DNA of 12,736 bases from CAYLTX01 sp046545675 (GTDB taxonomy: Bacteria > Myxococcota_A > Bradymonadia > Bradymonadales > Bradymonadaceae), in assembly GCA_046545675.1 (NCBI GenBank), contig JBKGZI010000139.1, forward strand, positions 1-12,736, read 5' to 3'. The notes below the pieces were generated by a model. It saw nothing but the letters and a program-made list of their open reading frames with translations. It had not been told where the DNA came from and did no database searches. The position numbers were made by a program, and so were the translations under genes. This document shows, one piece after another, positions 1 through 6,363 of this stretch; within the stretch, counting starts at the first letter, position 1; each line of letters starts with the position of its first letter.

Positions 1-1800
1 AACCCGGACCAGGAAGACGCCGACGGCGACGGTATCGGCGACGCCTGCGACCGCTGCCCCGACTTCGCCAACCCCGGCGGCACCGGCTGCCCGGCGACGA
101 CCTACGATATCTGGGCGGGCGAGGCCGCCTCGGGCGACAAGGTGCTGCTCCGAGACGTGACCGTCACCTCGGTCAACGGCACCGACGCCATCCACGTCCA
201 GCACGCCTCGGACTCTGAGGACTTCGACGGCGTCGAGCAGAGCGGTATCTACGCGTATATCCGCGGATTCTCGCCGTTCCCCGAGCGTGGCGACCGCATC
301 GACATCTCGGCGACCGTCGGCGAATACGGCGGCTCCCTGCAGTTGACCAACGCCGACGAGATCTCCGTCATCGACACCGACACCCCCGTGCCCACACCGG
401 TCGTGGTCGACCCGGCAGACGTCGCCACCGGTGGCAGCCTCGTCGACGATTATCTCGGCGTGCTCATCCGGGTCGAGGACGTCACCGTCACCGACGAGAA
501 CCCCGACGATCCCGACGACTACAACGAATTCGCCGTCACCGGCGATCTTCGCGTCGACGATATGATCTACGAGGTCACCCCGGCGCCCGAGGTCGGCGAC
601 GTCTTCAACGCATTGGTCGGCCCGCTGCACTACTCCTTCGGCAACTCGAAGCTGGTGCCGCGCGATGAGAATGACATCATCTTCGGCCCGGCCGAGCTCA
701 TCGACATGTCTCCGTCGAGCGTCTTTTTGGAGGCCGGACAGACCGCAGTGCCGACGCCGGCTCTGCAGGTCGAGCTCAACCGTGCCCCTTCTTCGGATCG
801 AGTCGTCTCGCTCAGCTACGGCGACACCGCCGTGGTCAACGGCCCCTCCGAGGTCACCGTCCTCGCCAACGAGACGACCGCCGAGGTCGAGCTGAGCGCC
901 GCTAGCGACGCGGCCGGACAGACCAGCACCGTCGAGGCATCACTGGACGGGGCGAGTTTCACCACCGACGTCACCGTCTACGACGACGCCACGGTCCGCG
1001 AGGTCGACTCGCTCGACCCGACTAGCCAGAGCGTGCAGATCAACCAGAGCGGCACGCTCACCGTCACCCTCACCGTACCCGCCCCCGCCGGCGGCCAGGA
1101 CGTCGATCTGAGCGCCACCGCCGGGCTCACCGCTCCGGCCACGGTCAACGTGCCCGAAGGCGACCTCAGCGCCGACTTCACCGTCGATGCCGGTGATACG
1201 GCGGGCGATGAGGAGGTCACCGCCTCCATCGGCTCGTCGAGCGCGACCGCCGACGTCACCATCACCGACGCCCCGTCAATCCCCTGTATGATCATCTCGG
1301 AGTACGTCGAGGGCAGCAGCTTCAACAAGGGCATCGAGATCTACAATTGCGGTCCGGTCGACCTGGAGATGTCCGACTTCGGCCTCTGTCAGGCCAATAA
1401 CGACGGCGCCGACTGCGATTACACCCAGATCCTGCCCGCGGGCACCATCGCCCCCGGCGAAGTCCACACGATCTGCCACTCCAGCGCAGACTTCTCGTGT
1501 GACACCACCAGCGGCTCGGTCGCCAACCACAACGGCGACGACCGCTTCATCGTCTTCGAGGACACCAACGGCTCGGGAGACTACGAGTCGGCCGACGACA
1601 CCATCACCGACGCCTTCGGCGAGACCGCCGTCGAACCCTCCGACACGATCTGGGCCGACCAGACCTATCTTCGCTGCGACTTCACTCCCTATGATGGGCA
1701 GTCGAGCTTCAACGTCGACGACTACTACAACACGCTCCCGAAGGATGATTTTTCGAAGTTCGGCCAGCCGCCGGCGTCGGATATCACCTGTGATAACTAA
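1..1800 (+). CDS. Secreted multidomain surface protein, C-terminal lamin-tail domain (5' partial)
   Basis: The reading frame is open from the first base and ends at TAA 1798-1800, giving 599 visible residues; the N-terminus and any signal peptide lie outside the window. In order: the end of a thrombospondin type 3 calcium-binding repeat (residues 5-21, DxDGDGIGDACD-like pattern, then CP); two OB-fold-like beta segments (about 45-125 and 145-225), of the kind attached to extracellular nucleases and surface proteins; two Ig/cadherin-like beta domains (about 237-327 and 335-424), rich in Thr, Val and Asp; and a lamin-tail domain (about 427-597, beginning IISEYVEGSS and then IEIYNCG) with several Cys that could form disulfides. 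The acidic composition and TSP3 repeat fit an extracellular calcium-stabilised protein. No catalytic residues are visible, so a structural, adhesive or targeting role is inferred. A GTG at 142 is in frame, but the coding sense clearly continues upstream of it, so it is not the start. Confidence 0.85.
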   Translation, partial: NPDQEDADGDGIGDACDRCPDFANPGGTGCPATTYDIWAGEAASGDKVLLRDVTVTSVNGTDAIHVQHASDSEDFDGVEQSGIYAYIRGFSPFPERGDRIDISATVGEYGGSLQLTNADEISVIDTDTPVPTPVVVDPADVATGGSLVDDYLGVLIRVEDVTVTDENPDDPDDYNEFAVTGDLRVDDMIYEVTPAPEVGDVFNALVGPLHYSFGNSKLVPRDENDIIFGPAELIDMSPSSVFLEAGQTAVPTPALQVELNRAPSSDRVVSLSYGDTAVVNGPSEVTVLANETTAEVELSAASDAAGQTSTVEASLDGASFTTDVTVYDDATVREVDSLDPTSQSVQINQSGTLTVTLTVPAPAGGQDVDLSATAGLTAPATVNVPEGDLSADFTVDAGDTAGDEEVTASIGSSSATADVTITDAPSIPCMIISEYVEGSSFNKGIEIYNCGPVDLEMSDFGLCQANNDGADCDYTQILPAGTIAPGEVHTICHSSADFSCDTTSGSVANHNGDDRFIVFEDTNGSGDYESADDTITDAFGETAVEPSDTIWADQTYLRCDFTPYDGQSSFNVDDYYNTLPKDDFSKFGQPPASDITCDN

Positions 1801-1849
1801 GGGAACTCCCACCAGGTCGGTCCGCATGACGGCCGAATGACGGAATCTA

Positions 1850-1880
1850 GCGGCCGGTGACATATTTTGTCACCGGCCGC
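1850..1880 (+). terminator. Strong 13-bp hairpin after the lamin-tail gene
   Basis: Left arm gcggccggtgaca (1850-1862) and right arm tgtcaccggccgc (1868-1880) are perfect reverse complements, with a 5-nt loop, tattt. The hairpin lies 49 bp after the stop of the upstream gene and 31 bp before the next start. The downstream bases (atttacttgg) are only weakly T-rich, so it may terminate imperfectly, or act as an mRNA 3'-end stabiliser or processing site. Confidence 0.7.
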
Positions 1881-1910
1881 ATTTACTTGGCCTGATGCTC
1901 GGCCGTTGAG

Positions 1911-4205
1911 ATGAACGAGTCGGACGCCACAACCCCAAAAGCATCCGGACGGGCGGCCTCCGGACTGCGCGCTCGGTGGCGCTTGGCCCCTGCGGCTGCG
2001 CTCGTCGCTATGGCTTTCGTGGCGGCGAGCACGTCCCTCGAGGCCCGACTCTTGCCGGACGCTCTGAGCGGCACACACGATATTCTGCGCATCCTGACGA
2101 CCGGCTTCCTGCTCGGTTACGTCCCCGTTCTATTCTTATCCGCAGCAGCTAAATGGCTCGAGCAGCGCGAGCTCAACCGGCGCCTCGAACAGGCACTCTT
2201 CTGGCTGCCGGCCGCCCTCGCCTTCGGCCTGTCCTTGGCGGTCGCCGTCTGGCATGACCGATCAGATCTGCTGAATCTTACGCTGGGCCTGCTCGGCGGC
2301 TCGATCGCGGCCGGCGTCCTGCTGCGGAGGATGGGCTGGCTGCCGCGGCGGCTGCCCTTTTGGCTCGCTCCGGTCGGGCTGGTCTGGGTGGGGGCGACCT
2401 TCGCGCTCTCGCTGACGATGCGTGATATCGACGGTGGTCTGCCGGCGAACGCGCACCTGCTCCCCATCCTCGCCGGCATCGCAGCGCCGAGCCTATGTCT
2501 GCTCGAGCAATTCATCAGACGGCACTGGCAATCGATCAACTCGGCACGCGCGCGGGCCATGTGGCGAGGTGCAGCGCTCGTTTCTCTCGCTGTGGGGCTT
2601 TCGAGCGTCTACCTGCTCGAGTCCTGGTTCATCGGGCTGTATCTTCCGCTCAAAACCTGGTTTATCGGCAGCCTCACCGTCGGCCTCTGGCTGCTCATCG
2701 AGCCGGTGATGACCGATTGGGCGCAGCGAAAAGGCGCGCTCGTCACGCTCGCGCTCGTCGCATCCGTGGCCGCAGCGGTGGCCGGCGTCGCAGCCACCGG
2801 CTGGATGAGCCTTCAACCCATCCCGACACGCTTTGGCGCAGCGCCCGCCAACTCGACCCTGGGGCTGTCGGCCCGACTCCTGAGCCTCGCCGACGATGAC
2901 GACGGCGATGGCTATTACGCCCAGCGTGCCGGCGGCAACGATTGCAACGACAGCGATCCCAGCGTTCATCCAGCCACTGCGCACAGAGACTCGCATTGCT
3001 GGGAGGGCCGATCTCGGCAACTACCACCGCAGCAGCCCGGCCAAGCGAGCGCACGGCCCGCCGGCGTGCCGAGAGCCGAGCACCTCGTCCTGGTGATCAT
3101 CGACGCGATGCGGGCCGACGTGCTCGACGCACCCGATGCCGCCGATCGCTTTCCAAACCTCGAGGGCTTCGCCGCCGAGGCGGCCGTCTTCGAGCGCGCC
3201 TATGCCCCCGGGAACTCGACGATGCAGTCGATCCTACCGATGCTCTCGGGCGTCGCGCCGCTCAATATGCTGACCTCGATGGCCGACGACGAGCCGATGG
3301 GGCCGCGCCAACTCCTGGCCGAAGCTTCGGTGCTGGAGGGCGCCTCAGCCGACTTTTGCACCGCCATGCTCGCCTTCACCCACGGCGCCGAGCAGTGGCT
3401 CGTCGACTACGCCGCGACCGAACTCGACGTCGGCCGCAACGTAGCCTCACCGGAGGGCAGCGGCCACAACTCCCCGCGCGCCGCCGAGGCCGTTGGCCAG
3501 GCGCTCGACACCTGCCGCGACCAACGGCTGATGCTGGTGCTCTACCTCGACGACCCGCACCGCGACCCCGGCGGCTATACCTGCCGCGACGGCACGCTCG
3601 GCGAAAAGGAGTGCTTCCTCGAGGAGATCGAGGTCGTCGACGACGCCTTCGGCGAGCTGGTCGGCATGCTCGACGAGCGCAGCATGCTCGAAGACAGCAT
3701 GGTCGTGGTCACCGCCGACCACGGCGAGGCCTTCGGAGAGCACGCGCACACTGCACACTCTTCGTCAGTCTTCGACGAGCAGGTCCACGTGCCGCTGCTG
3801 CTCGACATGCCCGGCGTCGAGCCGCGGCGAGTCGCGACGCCGGTGTCCCTGCTCGGCTTCAAGGCGACGGCGACGCAGGCCGCCGGCTTGCCCGCCGAGA
3901 CAGACCCGCTCTACCCCTCCTGGCTCGGCCTCGCCGCCGGCACCCAGGCCGATTATCCGCCGCCGGTCACTGAGAATTGGCTCGGCCACTTCAAGCGCAT
4001 GTGGGTTTCGCCGACATCGGCCATCATCGTCGGGCGTCATAAGCTCATCTACGACTGGAAGACCACTCATATCCGGGTTTACGACCTCGAGGCCGACCCC
4101 GGCGAGTTGCGCAACCTCGCCACCGCTCAACCCGACCTCGCCCGCGAACTCCTCGAGGAGCTCAAACAACGCGAGGCGTTCTTGATCACGCGCGCCTCGA
4201 AGTGA
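1911..4205 (+). CDS. Polytopic membrane sulfatase/alkaline phosphatase-superfamily enzyme with MopE-like metal-binding motif
   Basis: A 764-residue protein. The N-terminal ~300 residues hold about eight or nine hydrophobic segments (roughly 27-45, 60-80, 97-113, 120-138, 148-169, 181-199, 217-237, 250-265, 276-296). Next comes an Asp-rich motif at 328-353 (DDDDGDGYY, then NDCNDSDPSVHP), matching the putative metal-binding MopE-type motif. The catalytic sulfatase fold spans about 390-750: metal ligand D398 in LVIIDAMRAD; a nucleophile segment at 431-446 where Thr437 aligns with the Cys/Ser of the sulfatase CxPxR motif; D603 and H604 in VTADHGEAFGEH; and the C-terminal YDLEADPGELRNL typical of sulfatases. 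A Thr nucleophile and no following Arg argue against a formylglycine sulfatase and for a phosphatase, phosphodiesterase or phosphotransferase-like activity on an envelope substrate; that is inference. The membrane part recalls LtaS/EptA architecture, but the C-terminus resembles arylsulfatases. The ATG at 1911 has no clear Shine-Dalgarno. Confidence 0.88.
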   Translation: MNESDATTPKASGRAASGLRARWRLAPAAALVAMAFVAASTSLEARLLPDALSGTHDILRILTTGFLLGYVPVLFLSAAAKWLEQRELNRRLEQALFWLPAALAFGLSLAVAVWHDRSDLLNLTLGLLGGSIAAGVLLRRMGWLPRRLPFWLAPVGLVWVGATFALSLTMRDIDGGLPANAHLLPILAGIAAPSLCLLEQFIRRHWQSINSARARAMWRGAALVSLAVGLSSVYLLESWFIGLYLPLKTWFIGSLTVGLWLLIEPVMTDWAQRKGALVTLALVASVAAAVAGVAATGWMSLQPIPTRFGAAPANSTLGLSARLLSLADDDDGDGYYAQRAGGNDCNDSDPSVHPATAHRDSHCWEGRSRQLPPQQPGQASARPAGVPRAEHLVLVIIDAMRADVLDAPDAADRFPNLEGFAAEAAVFERAYAPGNSTMQSILPMLSGVAPLNMLTSMADDEPMGPRQLLAEASVLEGASADFCTAMLAFTHGAEQWLVDYAATELDVGRNVASPEGSGHNSPRAAEAVGQALDTCRDQRLMLVLYLDDPHRDPGGYTCRDGTLGEKECFLEEIEVVDDAFGELVGMLDERSMLEDSMVVVTADHGEAFGEHAHTAHSSSVFDEQVHVPLLLDMPGVEPRRVATPVSLLGFKATATQAAGLPAETDPLYPSWLGLAAGTQADYPPPVTENWLGHFKRMWVSPTSAIIVGRHKLIYDWKTTHIRVYDLEADPGELRNLATAQPDLARELLEELKQREAFLITRASK

Positions 4206-4479
4206 GCTCGCCGGCAGCCATCCGTACGCCCGGCAACCTCTATTGCCACCCCTGATCCAGATCGTGGCAACTCTAGTTGTCACTTGCCGGCTATTCTCGA
4301 CCTACGCCGCGCACCCAACTCACCCGAAAAACTCATTTCCCGTTCTTTCACAACGACTTATAGCTTCCCAAAGCAAATACAAAATCTCTGGCATGGTTCT
4401 CGCTTCGTTAAAAAGGACAACAACGAGAACGACGAACGATAAATCCCCAGAAAGCGTCTAACCACGCTGGAGATATAAA
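4206..4479. other. Intergenic stretch with nested inverted repeats and an AT-rich leader
   Basis: No convincing gene lies here. The first part contains nested inverted repeats: ccggcaa (4230-4236) with ttgccgg (4284-4290), and inside them ttgccac (4243-4249) with gtggcaa (4264-4270). This could fold after the sulfatase-family gene but lacks a T-tract. The part after about 4320 is much richer in A and T than the flanking genes and has a further 7-bp inverted repeat (gttctcg 4396-4402, cgagaac 4424-4430) about 50 bp before the next start. A promoter for the downstream gene probably lies here, but I could not assign -35 and -10 boxes with confidence. Confidence 0.5.
4469..4472 (+). promoter_or_regulatory. 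Shine-Dalgarno GGAG for the HEAT-like exported protein
   Basis: GGAG lies 7 nt upstream of the ATG at 4480. It is one of only two clear ribosome-binding sites in the window and it fixes the start of this gene, which also begins with a classical signal peptide. Confidence 0.7.
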
Positions 4480-5043
4480 ATGAAGATTTTCAACGCAGCC
4501 ATTATCGCCATCGGCCTGACGGTCGGCTTCGCCCACACCGCCAGCGCCGAATACCTGCCGGAGAACACCTCAAAAGCCGACCAGATCGACAGCCTCGAGC
4601 TGATGGTCACCTATTTGAGCGAGGACGGATTCGTGCGCAGCCGGCTCGAATTCCGCCAGGTCTCGGCCGACCCGGTCGAAGACCTCGCCGAGATCGCCGG
4701 CGGCCGCTACAGCGACAAGCTGCGCAACCGCGCGATTCAATCGCTGGCGCTGTACCGAAGCGACGCCCGCGCCGAAGAGACCATCAGCGAGTTGATCGAG
4801 CAGATTCGTCCGGGCCACAAGCTCTTCCCCGCCGTGCTCGTCTCGTACGGACATATCAAAGGTGAAGAAGCCGTCGCCGACATCGAGGCATTTGCCTCCC
4901 ACGACCGCCCGGACGTGCGAATGGCCGCCGTCGTCGCGCTCGGCCGCTTCGGCGGCACCGCCGGCTATCATCTCCTCCAGGAGCTCGCCGACCAGGAGGA
5001 GCACGAGGTCGTGCGCGAGCGCATCGAGACTTATATCCGCTAA
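4480..5043 (+). CDS. Exported HEAT-repeat-like protein
   Basis: A 187-residue protein with a Sec signal peptide: N-terminal MK, a hydrophobic core at 4-19, and an ASA|E cleavage site after residue 23. The mature part is mostly alpha-helical. It carries two or more HEAT/PBS-lyase-like helical pairs, clearest at about 127-187, where paired helices contain the DVRMAAVVALGRFG signature (residues 145-158). An earlier pair at about 64-95 contains LRNRAIQSLALY. Such proteins are usually protein-interaction scaffolds with no enzymatic activity, and this one should be periplasmic. The start is supported by a good Shine-Dalgarno and by the signal peptide. It appears monocistronic: a structured gap lies upstream, and a long palindrome begins 2 bp after the stop, followed by a terminator. 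The partner is unknown. Confidence 0.85.
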   Translation: MKIFNAAIIAIGLTVGFAHTASAEYLPENTSKADQIDSLELMVTYLSEDGFVRSRLEFRQVSADPVEDLAEIAGGRYSDKLRNRAIQSLALYRSDARAEETISELIEQIRPGHKLFPAVLVSYGHIKGEEAVADIEAFASHDRPDVRMAAVVALGRFGGTAGYHLLQELADQEEHEVVRERIETYIR

Positions 5044-5045
5044 GT

Positions 5046-5209
5046 AGTTCTCATCCGGAAACCCACTCCAGTCGCGAATGGCGGCTGATTCGCACGAGGT
5101 CTGCGTCGTCTTGCATCGACGTAGCCTACGGCTACGCCTGCTTCAGCCGACTTCGACCTCGCACAAATCATCTCGCCATCGCTCGGTCCGGGGTTTCCGG
5201 ATGAGAACT
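5046..5209. repeat. 164-bp foldback (palindromic) element with perfect 19-bp terminal inverted repeats
   Basis: The ends agttctcatccggaaaccc (5046-5064) and gggtttccggatgagaact (5191-5209) are exact reverse complements. The interior is also imperfectly symmetric around about 5127.5: gaggtc in the left arm (5096-5101) mirrors gacctc in the right (5155-5160), and the centre gtagcc-tac-ggctac (5121-5135) is a hairpin tip. The whole element is one long imperfect palindrome with no coding capacity. It starts 2 bp after the HEAT-like gene's stop codon. Non-autonomous MITE-like or REP-like dispersed elements have this form; multi-copy status cannot be judged from one window. Confidence 0.85.
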
Positions 5210-5245
5210 AAATAAGTGCTTGAATCATTGATATATTGCAGCACC

Positions 5246-5273
5246 GAAGGCCCGGGGTTCCCCCCGGGTTTTC
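5246..5273 (+). terminator. Rho-independent terminator
   Basis: The core stem is cccgggg (5251-5257), loop ttcc, ccccggg (5262-5268). The stem extends outward through two G-T wobbles, two A-T pairs and a G-C pair, giving about 12 bp. The T-run ttttcgctttctt follows. It would end transcripts of the HEAT-like gene, downstream of the foldback element. Confidence 0.8.
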
Positions 5274-5318
5274 GCTTTCTTGACGATGAGCTTCGTGCTG
5301 AATCTGTGGTCTCTGGAT

Positions 5319-5332
5319 TGCCAATATTGGCA
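5319..5332. promoter_or_regulatory. 14-bp perfect palindrome, possible operator
   Basis: tgccaatattggca is fully self-complementary and lies 57 bp upstream of the ATG of the DnaC-like gene. A weak promoter-like pair overlaps it (ttgcca at 5318-5323, 17 bp, tagcct at 5341-5346). Dyad operators of dimeric repressors look like this, but no regulator is encoded in the window, so operator function is inference. Confidence 0.35.
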
Positions 5333-5389
5333 CGGGTTGATAGCCTTCACAGGCATCAAAACTCACCTTTTTAGAGTTGTACGCCGCCG

Positions 5390-6259
5390 ATGACCGACCC
5401 CACCTCTTTGGATCAGTTCAACGAGCCCTGCGAGCAATGCCGTGACAAGCGGTACGTGCTCGAGCGCGCCGGCGATCGAGCACGGGCGGTCAACTGCCCG
5501 TCCTGCTTCGAGGTATGCCCGGCGTGCGACGGTGAGGAGTTCACCCACGAGACTGACGAGCGCGGCTATAGCTACGCCAAGCGCTGCGAGTTGTGCGGAA
5601 CCCTCTTTGCGCGCATCGACGCGTTCAACGAGGCGCGAATCCCGGCGCGTTATTACGATTGGGGAGCCGCCTTCGAGCACTTCGAGACACGCGACGAGCG
5701 AGGCGCGCCGCTGGGGAATCTCCAGCAGGTCAAGGTCAGGTTGAACCGCTGGCTACAGGGCTTTGACTTGGGAGAGCAGGGATTCTTGCTGCACGGCGCG
5801 GTCGGCACCGGCAAGACGCATCTTCTGGCGGCGATGATCCGCCATCTGACTCTGGAGAAGGGAATCTCCAGCAGGTTCATCGAATTTACTCACCTATTGA
5901 GCCAGATTCGCGAGCAATTCGACCAGGGAAAAGGCGAGTCCGAGATCATGGCGCCGCTGGCCGAAGTGCCGGTGCTGGCCATCGACGAGCTCGGCAAGGG
6001 CCGCAACAACGCCTGGCAGTTGTCGATCATCGACGAGATCATCTCCAAACGCTACAACAGCGAGCTGACCACGCTATTTACGACCAACTACCCGGTCGAC
6101 GCGGGCGGCTCCGGCCGCCTCGACGCCAATAGCGAGGACTTCCGCAAAAAGGCCACCCGGGAAACCCTGCGAGACCGCATCGGCGAGCGTATCTTCAGCC
6201 GCCTGCACGAGATGTCGAACTTCCTCGAGCTCGACGCGCCGGACTACCGAAAAAAATAA
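5390..6259 (+). CDS. DnaC/IstB-type AAA+ ATPase with N-terminal zinc-binding region
   Basis: A 289-residue protein. Residues 14-69 carry four CxxC pairs (C14/C17, C36/C39, C43/C46, C66/C69), enough for two zinc sites. From about 115 onward it is a DnaC/DnaI/IstB-like AAA+ ATPase: Walker A GAVGTGKT (136-143), Walker B VLAIDE (195-200), sensor-1-like TTN (231-233), and an Arg-rich C-terminal segment RDRIGERIFSRL (261-272) likely to hold the Arg finger. DnaC-family proteins load the replicative DnaB helicase onto DNA, while IstB assists IS21 transposition. No IstA or other transposase is nearby, so a cellular loader-like role fits better. A Cys-rich N-terminus is also seen in DnaI and some phage loaders. 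The ATG at 5390 lacks a strong Shine-Dalgarno. The gene stands alone between a terminator and the convergent mnmG. Confidence 0.87.
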   Translation: MTDPTSLDQFNEPCEQCRDKRYVLERAGDRARAVNCPSCFEVCPACDGEEFTHETDERGYSYAKRCELCGTLFARIDAFNEARIPARYYDWGAAFEHFETRDERGAPLGNLQQVKVRLNRWLQGFDLGEQGFLLHGAVGTGKTHLLAAMIRHLTLEKGISSRFIEFTHLLSQIREQFDQGKGESEIMAPLAEVPVLAIDELGKGRNNAWQLSIIDEIISKRYNSELTTLFTTNYPVDAGGSGRLDANSEDFRKKATRETLRDRIGERIFSRLHEMSNFLELDAPDYRKK

Positions 6260-6268
6260 AAGGCTGGC

Positions 6269-6357
6269 TCACCACAGAGTTCACAGAGAGCACAGAGGAA
6301 AACCAGTTAAGCTTTTCTCTTGGCCTTTCTCTGTGGACTCTGTGCCCTCTGTGGTGA
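6269..6357 (-). terminator. Convergent-gap inverted repeat built from 9-nt-period cacagag units; likely bidirectional terminator
   Basis: The left arm starts tcaccacagag (6269-6279) and has cacagag at three positions with 9-nt period. The right arm, ending ctctgtggtga (6347-6357), is its imperfect reverse complement over about 36 bp, separated by a short A/T-rich spacer with aagctt. The structure fills the gap between the converging DnaC-like gene and mnmG. On the minus strand it is followed by ttttattttttt, so it should terminate mnmG well; on the plus strand the T-tract is poor. Confidence 0.7.
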
Positions 6358-6363
6358 ATAGCT

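Noticed and set aside
1879..1890. 12-mer catttacttggc-like sequence shared with the helicase promoter region (near 10603)
   Set aside because: Shared 12-mers are expected by chance in a window this size, and there is no well-spaced -35 at the first site.
2942..3973. 343-codon plus-strand reading frame
   Set aside because: It is a frame-shifted, Arg-rich shadow of the sulfatase-family gene with no domain of its own.
4243..4461. 72-codon plus-strand reading frame between the sulfatase-like and HEAT-like genes
   Set aside because: Its composition is unlike the neighbouring genes, it has no Shine-Dalgarno, no recognisable domain, and it overlaps the inverted repeats of the gap.
5390..6259. IS21 insertion sequence based on the IstB-like ATPase
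   Set aside because: There is no IstA transposase, no terminal repeats flank the gene, and the N-terminal eight-Cys region is not typical of IstB.
6269..6357. CRISPR array from the short repeated cacagag units
   Set aside because: The units are 9 nt with 2-nt spacers and are arranged as an inverted pair; CRISPR repeats are longer, direct and separated by long unique spacers.
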